Assembly: GCA_964632795.1 (NCBI GenBank)
Contig: CAZWEZ010000077.1
Coordinates: 1-17,935, forward strand
Length of the DNA stretch: 17,935 bases
Reading direction: 5' to 3'
Source of the DNA: CAZWEZ01 sp964632795
GTDB taxonomy: Bacteria; Pseudomonadota; Alphaproteobacteria; Rhodospirillales; 2-02-FULL-58-16
Shown here: positions 1-7,527 of the stretch, one piece after another
Numbering within the stretch: the stretch's first letter is position 1
Layout: each line of letters starts with the position of its first letter
The notes under the pieces: model-generated
Database searches by the model: none
What the model was told of the DNA's origin: nothing
The model's input: the letters and a program-made list of their open reading frames with translations, nothing else
Position numbers and translations under genes: made by a program

Positions 1-1014
1 ATCGGCTTGCGCCTTTTCGACGGCGTGCCGATTAGGCCATGGGAAAACCTCATCAAGAAGAAAATCGCCGCTTTGGAAACCAATCTGGCGATCGATTACG
101 ACCCTCTGCTTGGTTATGTGCTGAAATCCAACATCGAAGAAGGATCGGGCGATTATACGTTCACGAGTGGCGCGTATGGCATTCGTATGAACTCGGCGGG
201 AATTAAACCGATACCGAAGAATGGCATCCTGGCGGTTGGCGATTCCTTCACCGGTGGATCCGAGGTTTCGGATAACGAAACCTGGCCGGCGTATTTGGAG
301 CGTGCGTTGGGAGAGCCGGTCGTGAACGCAGGAGCGGGAGGGTACGGCTCCGATCAGATAATCCTGCGAGCCGAAAGGCTCATTCCCATCATTTCCCCTC
401 GTGCCGTTATCGTCGATTTCATGGTCGACGATATTATTCGAGCCAAGTTCGATATCCGGGGTGGTGCCTACAAACCTTATTTTCTGATCAAGGACGGAAA
501 ACTCGTGCACATGAATTACCCGGTCCCGATCTACCAAGGACGCCCTCGGGAACTCGGTTATCTGAGGGCTGTGTTGGGATATTCCCACTTGGTCAACTGG
601 ACCATGGATAGGATCGGGCTTGCGGAATGGTGGTTGAGAGACTGGAACAATCTGTATAAGTGGGCCGATACGGACCCCTCCCGGGTAACATGCCTTCTGC
701 TCGACCGCCTGAAGAAACTCGGCGACGAGAAAGAATTTCGCGTGATCTTAGCCATCCAATACGGCTCGTCACACATCAGAGGCTGGGAAAAGCGCCCCGA
801 GCACGCCGATACCGTTTTGAAGTGCGCCGCCAACATCGACGTGGACGCGATCGACTTCTTCGAGCCCATAAAGGAAATCTTTAAGACCGATCCCGACCGC
901 TTCTGCCGCCTCTTCGTCAACCACGACGACCAGTGCAAGATCCTGGGGCACATGTCGCCAGAGGGAAACGAGTTCACGGCGCGCGGGATCGCGGCGGCAC
1001 TCCGTCGCCGTTAA
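1..1014 (+). CDS. SGNH/GDSL-type hydrolase-like protein, 5' partial
   Basis: The reading frame is open to the left edge of the window, so the true start is probably upstream; the first possible start inside the window is a TTG at 7. Residue numbers count from that TTG. A block I nucleophile motif GDSFTGG lies at about 78-84, a block II-like GAGGYGSDQ at 109-117, and a C-terminal GHMSPEGN at 314-321 that resembles the block with the catalytic His. This pattern is typical of SGNH hydrolases, which often act as esterases or acetyl-transfer/deacetylation enzymes on polysaccharides. The Asp that normally precedes the His is not in its usual place. A signal peptide or membrane anchor could lie upstream and cannot be judged. 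It is the only plus-strand gene and converges on the polysaccharide operon, so a role in modifying the same glycan is possible but unproven. The substrate is unknown. Confidence 0.75.
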   Translation: MGLRLFDGVPIRPWENLIKKKIAALETNLAIDYDPLLGYVLKSNIEEGSGDYTFTSGAYGIRMNSAGIKPIPKNGILAVGDSFTGGSEVSDNETWPAYLERALGEPVVNAGAGGYGSDQIILRAERLIPIISPRAVIVDFMVDDIIRAKFDIRGGAYKPYFLIKDGKLVHMNYPVPIYQGRPRELGYLRAVLGYSHLVNWTMDRIGLAEWWLRDWNNLYKWADTDPSRVTCLLLDRLKKLGDEKEFRVILAIQYGSSHIRGWEKRPEHADTVLKCAANIDVDAIDFFEPIKEIFKTDPDRFCRLFVNHDDQCKILGHMSPEGNEFTARGIAAALRRR

Positions 1015-1080
1015 GGGAAAGCACGACGCACTTTCCGCACGCCGGCAAGCGTGCCTGCCTTGGCCGAGGCGCCGGCCGGG
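1015..1080. terminator. convergent intergenic spacer with possible stem-loops
   Basis: This 66-base spacer separates two convergent genes. It holds two small inverted repeats. GGAAAG (1016-1021) pairs with CTTTCC (1031-1036), and GCACGC (1037-1042) pairs with GCGTGC (1049-1054) around a six-base loop. A GGCC...GGCC palindrome lies near 1062-1077. Neither stem is followed by a clear T run in either direction, so a classical intrinsic terminator is not established. The position makes termination of both transcripts here plausible. Confidence 0.3.
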
Positions 1081-1815
1081 TCACGCGTCCGGCGCCGCCT
1101 TCCGGGCGACGAAGACGCCGTTGGCGACGGGCAGGAGAAGCTTGAAGTAGTCGTCCCGCTTCTCCATCACATCCAGGAACCGCCTGACGCCCGCGCCCTT
1201 CTCGCTCGCCGGCGTCTCGTTCAGGGCGTCGCCGTGAAAGAAGGCGTCGTCGGCCACGAACAGGCCGCCGGGCGCCAGGTGGGGATCGATCGCCGCGAAA
1301 TAGTCGGCATAACGCTCCTTGTTGCCGTCCAGGAAGACAAAATCGAAAGCCGGCGGCGTCTCCCCACGCTCCCGCAGGAATTCGAACGCATCCGCGTTGA
1401 TCAGCGTGATCTTGTCGGCGACGCCGTTGGCGTCGAAGTTCCGTTGCGCGATCTCCGCGAAATGGTCGAACTTCTCGACCGCCGTCAGCCGACCGTTCAC
1501 CGGCAGGGCCTTTGCCATATAGAGCGCCGAAATACCGACGAAGGCGCCGATCTCCAGGACCCGCCGCGCGCCGCTCAAGCGGATCAGCAGTTGCAGCAGG
1601 CGCAGCACCATGGGCGACGATCCCATTTCCTGGATCGTGAACATCGGCGTCCCCTCGATGTCGAATTCCTGGTCCGGCGGCGCCAGGCCGCTGGTGCGCA
1701 TGACGGCGTCGAACAGGGCCTGGATATGGGCCCTGTCCGAGCCGTCGAAGCCGCTGCGGAACTCGGGCTGCGTCGGCAGGAATTTATCGGCGTAGGTCAG
1801 TTTATTGTCCGACAT
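1081..1815 (-). CDS. Class I SAM-dependent O-methyltransferase
   Basis: A 244-residue protein of the usual length for the O-methyltransferase family 3 (caffeoyl-CoA/catechol type). It has the SAM-binding motif LEIGAFVGIS (87-96), an acidic residue in AVEK (112-115) after strand 2, and a family-typical FLDGNKERYADYF segment (161-173) where Asp and Asn normally help bind metal and substrate. The following ADDAFFHGD (188-196) occupies the place of the usual metal-binding DN motif. It should transfer a methyl group from SAM to a hydroxyl, presumably in the cytoplasm. It is the last gene of the minus-strand operon, 41 bases after the radical SAM gene. In this setting a sugar or an attached acyl/aromatic group is a likely acceptor, but the acceptor cannot be read from the sequence. 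The ATG start at 1815 gives a normal N-terminus for the family. Confidence 0.85.
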   Translation of the reverse strand: MSDNKLTYADKFLPTQPEFRSGFDGSDRAHIQALFDAVMRTSGLAPPDQEFDIEGTPMFTIQEMGSSPMVLRLLQLLIRLSGARRVLEIGAFVGISALYMAKALPVNGRLTAVEKFDHFAEIAQRNFDANGVADKITLINADAFEFLRERGETPPAFDFVFLDGNKERYADYFAAIDPHLAPGGLFVADDAFFHGDALNETPASEKGAGVRRFLDVMEKRDDYFKLLLPVANGVFVARKAAPDA

Positions 1816-1856
1816 CGTCGATATCCATCAATACGCGCCACGCCCCGCCGAGGTAT

Positions 1857-3014
1857 TCATTCGCCGCATTCGTAACAGTTCCGGCAGATGCGCGGGGTCG
1901 CCGCGTCGAAGTGGGATTGGCGGAAAGCCCTGTATCCGTCGCTGAACCAGATGTCCGAGAAACTTCTCGTGCCGATCTTGCCCAGTTCGAAGACATCCGG
2001 GTTACCGACATAACAGCACGGCACGACGCGCATGTCGGAGGACACGTAGGCGCGCTCGAACGGCCACGCGCACAAGGTTTCCGGCGCACCGTACTTGTAT
2101 TTCGCGGTGTTGGTCCAGAAACGGACCTGGACGCCGAGTTCCTCGCCCCGTTGCATCAACGCCACGGCCATGTCCGGATCCCACTCGTCCTCGATGGAGG
2201 AGGCGGCGTTCTTCTGCTTCCATTCCTCCAGCGCGAAGTCGCCGAGGTTTATCGTGTAAACGTGCGACCGGAACCCGAGCGCGCGGGCCAGTTCGACGAA
2301 CTCGGGCAACTGGTGCTTGTTCGCCTGCTGGGCGACGGTCCACATCTTGGTGCGGACGATCCCCTGCTTCGCGCAATAGTCGTTAATGAGCTTGCAGTTC
2401 TCGATGACCCGCTCGAACTTGGAGCCGCGCCGTATCTTCTCGAAGGTCTCCTTGTCGGCGCCGTCGACCGAGATCTGGACCTCGTTGACCCCGGAATCGA
2501 TCAGTTTCCGGTAATTGTCTCGCAGATGGAGGAGGGACGCGTTCGTCGCCGTCCGCACCCAGATCGCCCTGGCGCGCGCGTATTTGATCATCTCGAACAG
2601 GTCGTCCCCCTGCATCAGGGGCTCGCCGATTCCCTGCAGTTTGATCTCGACGATGCCGTACTGTTCGTCGATGAGGCGCTTGAATTCCTCGAGCCTCATG
2701 TCGTCGGCGCGCCGGCCCTTGTCCCAGTCGCTGACGACGCACATGGTGCAGCGGAAGTTGCAGCGGCTGACGTTTTCAATATCGAGCTTGACGGGCAGAT
2801 AGTCGAGTTGGGCGCCGGTCCGCGCCGAGGCGAGATATTTCTGGTAATTGGCGCGCCGGCGCGGGTCGAACGCGAGCGCCCGTTCGCGCTCGTCCTCGTA
2901 GGCCTGCAGGTTCGGCACCGGTTCCGGCTGCGGCAGGGCATACAGGCGTTGACGTTGGTTCCGGGTCCCGTCGTCTCCCTCGGCGGCGGAGTTTCTATCC
3001 GCGATGATGTTCAT
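1857..3014 (-). CDS. Radical SAM protein with C-terminal SPASM-type cysteines
   Basis: A 385-residue protein. The N-terminal CNFRCTMC (85-92) is the CxxxCxxC motif that holds the SAM-cleaving 4Fe-4S cluster. It is followed by the GIGEPL (GGEP-like) segment that binds SAM. The C-terminus is rich in cysteines (C315, C333, C334, C377, C380, C383), in the arrangement of a SPASM domain that binds extra Fe-S clusters. Such proteins carry out radical chemistry on peptides, sugars or other metabolites, such as dehydrogenation, epimerisation, deoxygenation or C-C bond formation. Similar genes occur in O-antigen clusters with mostly unknown reactions. It lies between the UGM-like and O-methyltransferase genes, 26 bases after the former. 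The roughly 70 residues before the core contain a Pro-rich stretch. The substrate is unknown; no precursor peptide gene is visible nearby, which argues for a small-molecule or sugar substrate. Confidence 0.88.
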   Translation of the reverse strand: MNIIADRNSAAEGDDGTRNQRQRLYALPQPEPVPNLQAYEDERERALAFDPRRRANYQKYLASARTGAQLDYLPVKLDIENVSRCNFRCTMCVVSDWDKGRRADDMRLEEFKRLIDEQYGIVEIKLQGIGEPLMQGDDLFEMIKYARARAIWVRTATNASLLHLRDNYRKLIDSGVNEVQISVDGADKETFEKIRRGSKFERVIENCKLINDYCAKQGIVRTKMWTVAQQANKHQLPEFVELARALGFRSHVYTINLGDFALEEWKQKNAASSIEDEWDPDMAVALMQRGEELGVQVRFWTNTAKYKYGAPETLCAWPFERAYVSSDMRVVPCCYVGNPDVFELGKIGTRSFSDIWFSDGYRAFRQSHFDAATPRICRNCYECGE

Positions 3015-3040
3015 CTATCCGTCCGTTTCCAGGCCGGCGT

Positions 3041-4171
3041 CTACGCCAACCGCTCCATCAAGCCGAAACATTGGCCGATGATGTCGTCGATATCGATATA
3101 TTGATAGCTACCCAGCCTGCCGATCGAGAAAACCCGTTCGGGCATGGCCTCGAAATATTGCTGTGCAATCCGCTGGTCCTTTTTGGACGGAAACGGATAG
3201 AGCTTGTTGCTCTTCGACGGGATTTCGAGCCCGAGCAGCGAGACTGGCGACTTGTTCCGGTAGAACTTCTTGTATTCGACGATCCGCGTGAAGGGCTCCT
3301 CATTGGCATAATAGAGAAAGATGACGTTCTCGGGGAATACCCTCTCCACCGGAAGAACGATCTTGAAGAAATCCCGTCCCATCCAACGTAATTCGCCGAA
3401 AGCGTTGTTCATGAGAATCTCCGGCGATGTCGTGCTGATGATCAAGTCGAAGGTATGCCATTCGCCGTCGATCTTGCAGCGGTAGTTCTCGACATCGAAC
3501 GCCTCGGCCTCGGTGTTGAGCTTGACCGTGGTGTTCGCAGTCGCGATATCGAAGTAATCGTCGTACCCGTTGGGCGCCTCCGGGAAAGCGGATATCACGT
3601 TTCCCTTGTCCCAGGCGGCGCGGGAACCGGTCTTCAGGCGGACGTTGAGCTTGGTTTCCTCGTCGTCGGCCGCGAACTCGAAGCCGTCAAGCAGGGTATT
3701 GGAGTCCACCTGCCACATCTTTCTCGAGTACGTCGCGGCGAATTTCTCGTAGAGCGTCGGACCGATGGAGTCGACCCACACCTCCTCAAAGTTCTTCGCC
3801 CCCGCCGTCCCCGGGGCGTCGGCCAGCTCTTTCCTGATTTGCTCCTTGTCGGGCATGCGCTCGATATCGTCGGCATGCATCGGCCAAGTATAGAACGCCG
3901 AGTCCCGTTCGACGAAGGTCATGTTCTCGTGGTCCGTCGCGATGCTGCGCATCGGCACGTATTGTTCGAGAAACGCGAACAGGCGTTCGTCCTCCGTCAG
4001 GAAATGGCGCGGTCCGTAGGTATAGGGTTGGCCCCCATACCAATGAGTCTTGACGCCCCCGCCCAAGAATGAGGCCCGCTCGATCAACGTCACGTCCCAG
4101 CCGCGCTCGGACGTCATATGAGCGGCGCAACAGCCGGCAAAACCGCCGCCGATTACTAGAACCCGCGTCAT
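3041..4171 (-). CDS. UDP-galactopyranose mutase-like flavoprotein
   Basis: A 376-residue protein, the usual size of bacterial Glf. The FAD-binding dinucleotide motif GGGFAG is at 8-13, with the ribose-binding acid at the end of LIER (29-32). YGPRHF (52-57) matches the Glf YGPHIF signature region. TRIVEYKKF (295-303) and GRLGSYQYIDIDDIIG (351-366) match the C-terminal Glf signatures that contact the substrate diphosphate and flavin. Glf interconverts UDP-galactopyranose and UDP-galactofuranose with reduced FAD. Because the YGPHIF motif is altered to YGPRHF and the substrate-loop region is divergent, the substrate here may be a different nucleotide sugar, or the reaction may differ. The gene starts with ATG at 4171, 34 bases after the acyltransferase gene. 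Placement in a sugar-modification operon supports a furanose-forming role, but that specificity is inference. Confidence 0.8.
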   Translation of the reverse strand: MTRVLVIGGGFAGCCAAHMTSERGWDVTLIERASFLGGGVKTHWYGGQPYTYGPRHFLTEDERLFAFLEQYVPMRSIATDHENMTFVERDSAFYTWPMHADDIERMPDKEQIRKELADAPGTAGAKNFEEVWVDSIGPTLYEKFAATYSRKMWQVDSNTLLDGFEFAADDEETKLNVRLKTGSRAAWDKGNVISAFPEAPNGYDDYFDIATANTTVKLNTEAEAFDVENYRCKIDGEWHTFDLIISTTSPEILMNNAFGELRWMGRDFFKIVLPVERVFPENVIFLYYANEEPFTRIVEYKKFYRNKSPVSLLGLEIPSKSNKLYPFPSKKDQRIAQQYFEAMPERVFSIGRLGSYQYIDIDDIIGQCFGLMERLA

Positions 4172-4205
4172 ATCCCGTTCGTCCCGTTCCCAACCGCCGT
4201 TAACA

Positions 4206-4904
4206 TTAATCGCCCGTACCTACCGTGGGCGCGCGCTTGAGGCGACGAATCACGCGTGACGGGTTTCCGGCCACAACTGTATAAGCCTCGACGTCGTCTA
4301 GGACAATCGCACCGGCACCGACGATTGCCCCTTCACCTATGGTCACGCGCGGCAAGATCACCGCGCCGGTCCCGATGAAGGCCAAGTCGGCGACCGTGAC
4401 GTGTCCGGCGAGGCTGCAGTGCGGGCTCAGGTACGCGCCGTCGCCGAGCCGGCAATGGTGTTCGATGCAGCAGGCGGAAAAAACGATGCAACCGCGTCCA
4501 ATCTCGGAGTCCACATTGACGGTGACGTTGGCCATGATCTGTGTCCCGGCGCCGATGGGTACGCCGTTGGCAACCCAGGCGGTTGCGTGAACGGCCGTGT
4601 AGGGCCGAATCCCCAGCGTCTCCAGCCGTACCTGAAGTTCGATGCGGCGCGCGTTGTCCCCGACGGCCACCAGGCCGCCTAACGCCGTGGCGCTGTCGGC
4701 ACGCCCGGCCAACCAATCCTCGAGCCCGCCCGCCCCATGGAGCAGCGGAACACCGTCGATGGGCGACGTGGCGTCACGGTTATCATCCACCAATGCCACC
4801 AGCGAGGCGGATGTCCCCTCAAGAAGCTCCCACAGCACCCTGGCATGACTGCCTGCGCCCCAGACGACGATTTCGCTCAATGCCGGCCGTTTTCGCACTG
4901 TCAT
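4206..4904 (-). CDS. NeuD/PglD-type sugar O/N-acyltransferase
   Basis: The protein has 232 residues from the ATG at 4904. This start is chosen because its ATG overlaps the stop of the upstream cupin gene (ATGA, 4901-4904); the frame is open further upstream, but that stretch would overlap the cupin gene. An N-terminal Rossmann-like half carries GAGSHA (16-21) for binding the UDP-sugar. A C-terminal left-handed beta-helix is built from hexapeptide repeats (about 116-205). The catalytic base is probably His149 or His150 in CIEHHCRLGDGAYLSPH. The tail VVAGNPSRVIRRL is typical of the family. PglD and NeuD acetylate amino sugars or sialic acids using acetyl-CoA. Here it follows an aminotransferase and a cupin in one coupled unit, so N-acylation of the newly introduced amino group is the simplest reading. 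The acyl donor cannot be deduced. Confidence 0.88.
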   Translation of the reverse strand: MTVRKRPALSEIVVWGAGSHARVLWELLEGTSASLVALVDDNRDATSPIDGVPLLHGAGGLEDWLAGRADSATALGGLVAVGDNARRIELQVRLETLGIRPYTAVHATAWVANGVPIGAGTQIMANVTVNVDSEIGRGCIVFSACCIEHHCRLGDGAYLSPHCSLAGHVTVADLAFIGTGAVILPRVTIGEGAIVGAGAIVLDDVEAYTVVAGNPSRVIRRLKRAPTVGTGD

Positions 4905-5446
4905 CGGCCTTCCCCGCTTTTCGACGGCTTCGCGGGATCGACGAGGCCGAGATCGCGCCACAACGTGTCGAAATAGTCCTCGGCGGCATCGCCGTCATCG
5001 CTCGCGGGCGCCCAGTCGGCATATCTTGTCTTGCGGTGCGGGCCGAGCGCGGTTTCGACGAAGATCACGCTTTCCGTAATCGGGATGACCGTGTGGAACG
5101 CCGATGCGGAGAGGCGAAACAGAAAATCGCCGGTGTCCCGCAGTGCCTGGCAACGATCGACGGTTCCATCATCACCGAATACGACGACCATCATTTCGCC
5201 GCGCAGCATGTGAAAAGATTTCGCTCCCCGTTCGTTCATATGCGGGCGAATATAGGGCCGTCCGACAACCACGATAATCATTTCGTGCAAAATTTCGTCG
5301 CGATCCCCGTGCAACAGCAACCGGCATTGCCCACGTCCGTTGGCCCGGGCCTGCCGCTCGAGCGCCGCGAGCGTCTCACGAGTAACCACACCGCCGACGG
5401 CCGGGGCGGCGAAAACAGCGTCATCGATCGCCTTCATGTCGATCAT
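4901..5446 (-). CDS. WbuC-family cupin-fold protein
   Basis: A 181-residue protein with the cupin layout of WbuC proteins from O-antigen clusters: an N-terminal segment with RLLLHGDRDEILHEMIIVV (42-60), then RPYIRPHMNERGAKSFHMLRG (63-83) as the first cupin motif, and AFHTVIPITESVIFVETALGP (116-136) as the second. WbuC-like proteins have no firmly established reaction; they are suspected sugar-modifying or metal-binding proteins. The usual PHRH metal pair appears here as PHMN, leaving H69, H79 and H118 as candidate ligands. Its ATG overlaps the stop of the aminotransferase gene (5443-5446) and its stop overlaps the next gene's ATG, so it is translated as the middle of a tight trio. The C-terminal 30 or so residues are acidic and Pro/Lys-rich. 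Confidence 0.78.
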   Translation of the reverse strand: MIDMKAIDDAVFAAPAVGGVVTRETLAALERQARANGRGQCRLLLHGDRDEILHEMIIVVVGRPYIRPHMNERGAKSFHMLRGEMMVVVFGDDGTVDRCQALRDTGDFLFRLSASAFHTVIPITESVIFVETALGPHRKTRYADWAPASDDGDAAEDYFDTLWRDLGLVDPAKPSKSGEGR

Positions 5447-6585
5447 GCGCCGACCGCTTCCCGCACCGCGTCGACGACATAATCCACATCCGAGACCGCC
5501 ATCTTCTCGTGCAGCGGAAGGCTGAGCATGCGTTCGACGAGATGGCGAGCCACCGGCAGATCCGTCTTCGCCAGGTTCTCATAGGCGGGTTGATCCGGCA
5601 TCAGGATGGGATGCTTCACCTTGGTCTCGACACCCTTTTCCGCAAGGAACCGCATCACGATCGAACGGTCCTCGATCAAGATCTTGTAGTCGAAAAATAC
5701 GTGGCTGGTATCTGTCGGCGCCGAAGGACAGGGCACAACGCCGTCAAGACCTTCCGCATAACGCTTGGCCAGGGTTATTCGGTGTTCAATGTTGGCTTCC
5801 AGGTAATCGAAGCTTATTAACAGCAGCGCCGCCTGTAGTTCGTCGATCTTGGCGTTCAGGGCGGGGAAACGGCAGACCTCTTTTTCCGTCGTCCCGAGGT
5901 AGCGCAGCGCCTCCAACCGGCTGGCGGCTTCCTCGTCATCGGTGACAACCGCCCCGGCCTCTCCGTAGCCGGCGAGGACCTTCATCGGGTTCAGGCTGAA
6001 TGCCGCAGCGTCACCAAAACTGCCGGCCGGCGTTCCGTTGCGAAAGGCACCAAAGGCCTGCGCCGCGTCCTCAATTATCGTCAGACCGTGCGTGGTCGCG
6101 ATCTCTTGGATCTGTGCCATGTCGCACAGCAAGCCATTGAAATGCACCGGAACGATCGCGTGAGTCTTGGACGTGATCGCAGCTTCGATCTGATCCGGAT
6201 CGATGTTGAAATCGTCGCGGACATCGACGAACACGGGGTCCGCGCCCGCCATCACGATGGCGTTCAGGGTCGCGATCCACGACATAGGCGTGGTGATGAC
6301 TTCGGCGCCGGGGCCGATATCGAAGGCGCGCAGGGCGAGATAGAGGGCGTCGGTCCCCGAGCCGAGGCCTACGCAGTGCTTCCGACCGCAGTATTCGGCG
6401 ATCCGCGCTTCCAGGACGGCGGTCTCCGCCCCCATCATCAGCCGCCCCGACACGAGGATCCGGCGCATCGCTTCCAGCAGGCGGTTCAGCTTCTGCGGAT
6501 CGTCCACCGCCAGGTCGCGGTAGGGGACCCGCATTCCCGGTTTCGCGGGCTGGCTCAAGAGCTCGTCTGTCTGACCGATCGACAT
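5443..6585 (-). CDS. DegT/DnrJ/EryC1/StrS-family PLP-dependent sugar aminotransferase
   Basis: A 380-residue protein of normal family length. It shows GSGTDAL (75-81) for phosphate binding, EDAAQAFGA (172-180) with Asp173 for the PLP ring nitrogen, and SLNPMKVLAGYGEAG (197-211), where Lys202 is the expected Schiff-base lysine. These enzymes usually convert a keto group on a nucleotide-activated sugar to an amine using glutamate; some members are dehydratases that use a His instead, which is not the case here. The ATG at 6585 is preceded by GAGGG that overlaps the stop of the transketolase gene 12 bases upstream. It begins the aminotransferase-cupin-acyltransferase unit. The keto substrate is probably produced by one of the SDR or Gfo/Idh enzymes upstream in the operon, but this is not shown by the sequence. 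Confidence 0.9.
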   Translation of the reverse strand: MSIGQTDELLSQPAKPGMRVPYRDLAVDDPQKLNRLLEAMRRILVSGRLMMGAETAVLEARIAEYCGRKHCVGLGSGTDALYLALRAFDIGPGAEVITTPMSWIATLNAIVMAGADPVFVDVRDDFNIDPDQIEAAITSKTHAIVPVHFNGLLCDMAQIQEIATTHGLTIIEDAAQAFGAFRNGTPAGSFGDAAAFSLNPMKVLAGYGEAGAVVTDDEEAASRLEALRYLGTTEKEVCRFPALNAKIDELQAALLLISFDYLEANIEHRITLAKRYAEGLDGVVPCPSAPTDTSHVFFDYKILIEDRSIVMRFLAEKGVETKVKHPILMPDQPAYENLAKTDLPVARHLVERMLSLPLHEKMAVSDVDYVVDAVREAVGA

Positions 6586-6597
6586 GTCAGCGCGCCC

Positions 6598-7527
6598 TCA
6601 TCCCATGCGGCCTTGCGATACCGCGGCCAGGATGCGCTCGCGGGAAATTCCGTGCCTGGCGAGCAGCTCCTCGTGGCTGCCGTAACAGTGGATGAATTCG
6701 TCACGAAGCGAGAAGGTGTGAAGGGTGCAGTCCGCTTGCGCGTCCCAGGCCGTTTGCTTGACGGCAGAGACGAGGCCCCCCATCGGGACATGTTCCTCTA
6801 TTACGATCACCGTCTTGTGGGCCTGGAGGATCTGCTCGATTCCCGTCCTGTCGAGGGGTTTGAGCGTATGGCACGATATCAGGGACACCGACTGCCCGCC
6901 GTCGCGCAACGCCGCGGCCACCTCGGACGCCAATTTCATGATGACGCCGTAGGAAAGCACGGCCACGTCCTCGCCCTTCCAGATGTGGCGGACACGGCCG
7001 ACTACGAAGGGATCCGCCGCGCCCTCCGTCAACGTGGGCTCCCCGGCTTTGCCGATGCGAAGATAGACGGGGCCGTTGTTCTGGACCGCGCACCACCGGG
7101 TGGCCTCGATACATTCCAGCGGGTCGCAGGGCGCGACGATCTGCATGTTGGGAATGGCGCCGGCGACGGCAATGTCCTCCTGGGTATGGTGGGTACCGCC
7201 GAGGGTGGAATAAATCACCCCCGCCCCCATGCCGACCACGGTCACCGGCAGGTTCTGATATGCCAGGTCGACGCGGATCATCTCGAACGGCCGGTAGAGT
7301 GAGAAGGCGGCGATGGTGTAGGCGAACGGCCGGCATCCCTTGAGAGCCAGCCCGGCGCAGATGCCGATCATGGACTGCTCCGCCACGCCGACGTTGATGA
7401 ACCGTTCCGGAAACTCGGCGGTGAACTTCGACATGCTGCCCGCAGGTGAGATGTCGGCGACGACGATATAGACGTCCGGGTTTTCCTTCGCTGCTTGATA
7501 GAGCGTCTCTGAAAACGCGTTCCTCAC
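6598..7527 (-). CDS. Transketolase-like protein, pyrimidine-binding and C-terminal half
   Basis: A 309-residue protein that matches the second half of transketolase: the pyrimidine domain with the GVAEQSM motif (47-53), where Glu50 activates thiamine diphosphate, and a C-terminal domain from about 185. It starts with GTG at 7527, and that start overlaps the stop of the TPP-binding half in GTGA (7524-7527). This coupling favours making the two halves in equal amounts. Together with the upstream gene (289 aa) it makes a split transketolase of about 600 residues. Split enzymes of this type often act in specialised sugar or cofactor pathways, not in the core pentose phosphate pathway. It transfers a two-carbon ketol unit between sugar phosphates if it follows the family rule. 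A DXS- or pyruvate-dehydrogenase-like reaction is less likely because the partner carries transketolase-like motifs. Confidence 0.88.
   Translation of the reverse strand: MRNAFSETLYQAAKENPDVYIVVADISPAGSMSKFTAEFPERFINVGVAEQSMIGICAGLALKGCRPFAYTIAAFSLYRPFEMIRVDLAYQNLPVTVVGMGAGVIYSTLGGTHHTQEDIAVAGAIPNMQIVAPCDPLECIEATRWCAVQNNGPVYLRIGKAGEPTLTEGAADPFVVGRVRHIWKGEDVAVLSYGVIMKLASEVAAALRDGGQSVSLISCHTLKPLDRTGIEQILQAHKTVIVIEEHVPMGGLVSAVKQTAWDAQADCTLHTFSLRDEFIHCYGSHEELLARHGISRERILAAVSQGRMG

Noticed and set aside
1911..3104. A 397-codon open frame on the plus strand.
   Set aside because: It is antisense to the radical SAM gene, whose cysteine motifs are clear; the plus-strand product has no family features.
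4905..4961. A 19-codon N-terminal extension of the NeuD-like protein.
   Set aside because: The ATG at 4904 forms an ATGA overlap with the upstream stop and gives a standard N-terminus.
6088..7302. A 404-codon open frame on the plus strand.
   Set aside because: It is antisense to the aminotransferase and transketolase C-half genes and spans their junction, so it is a shadow frame.
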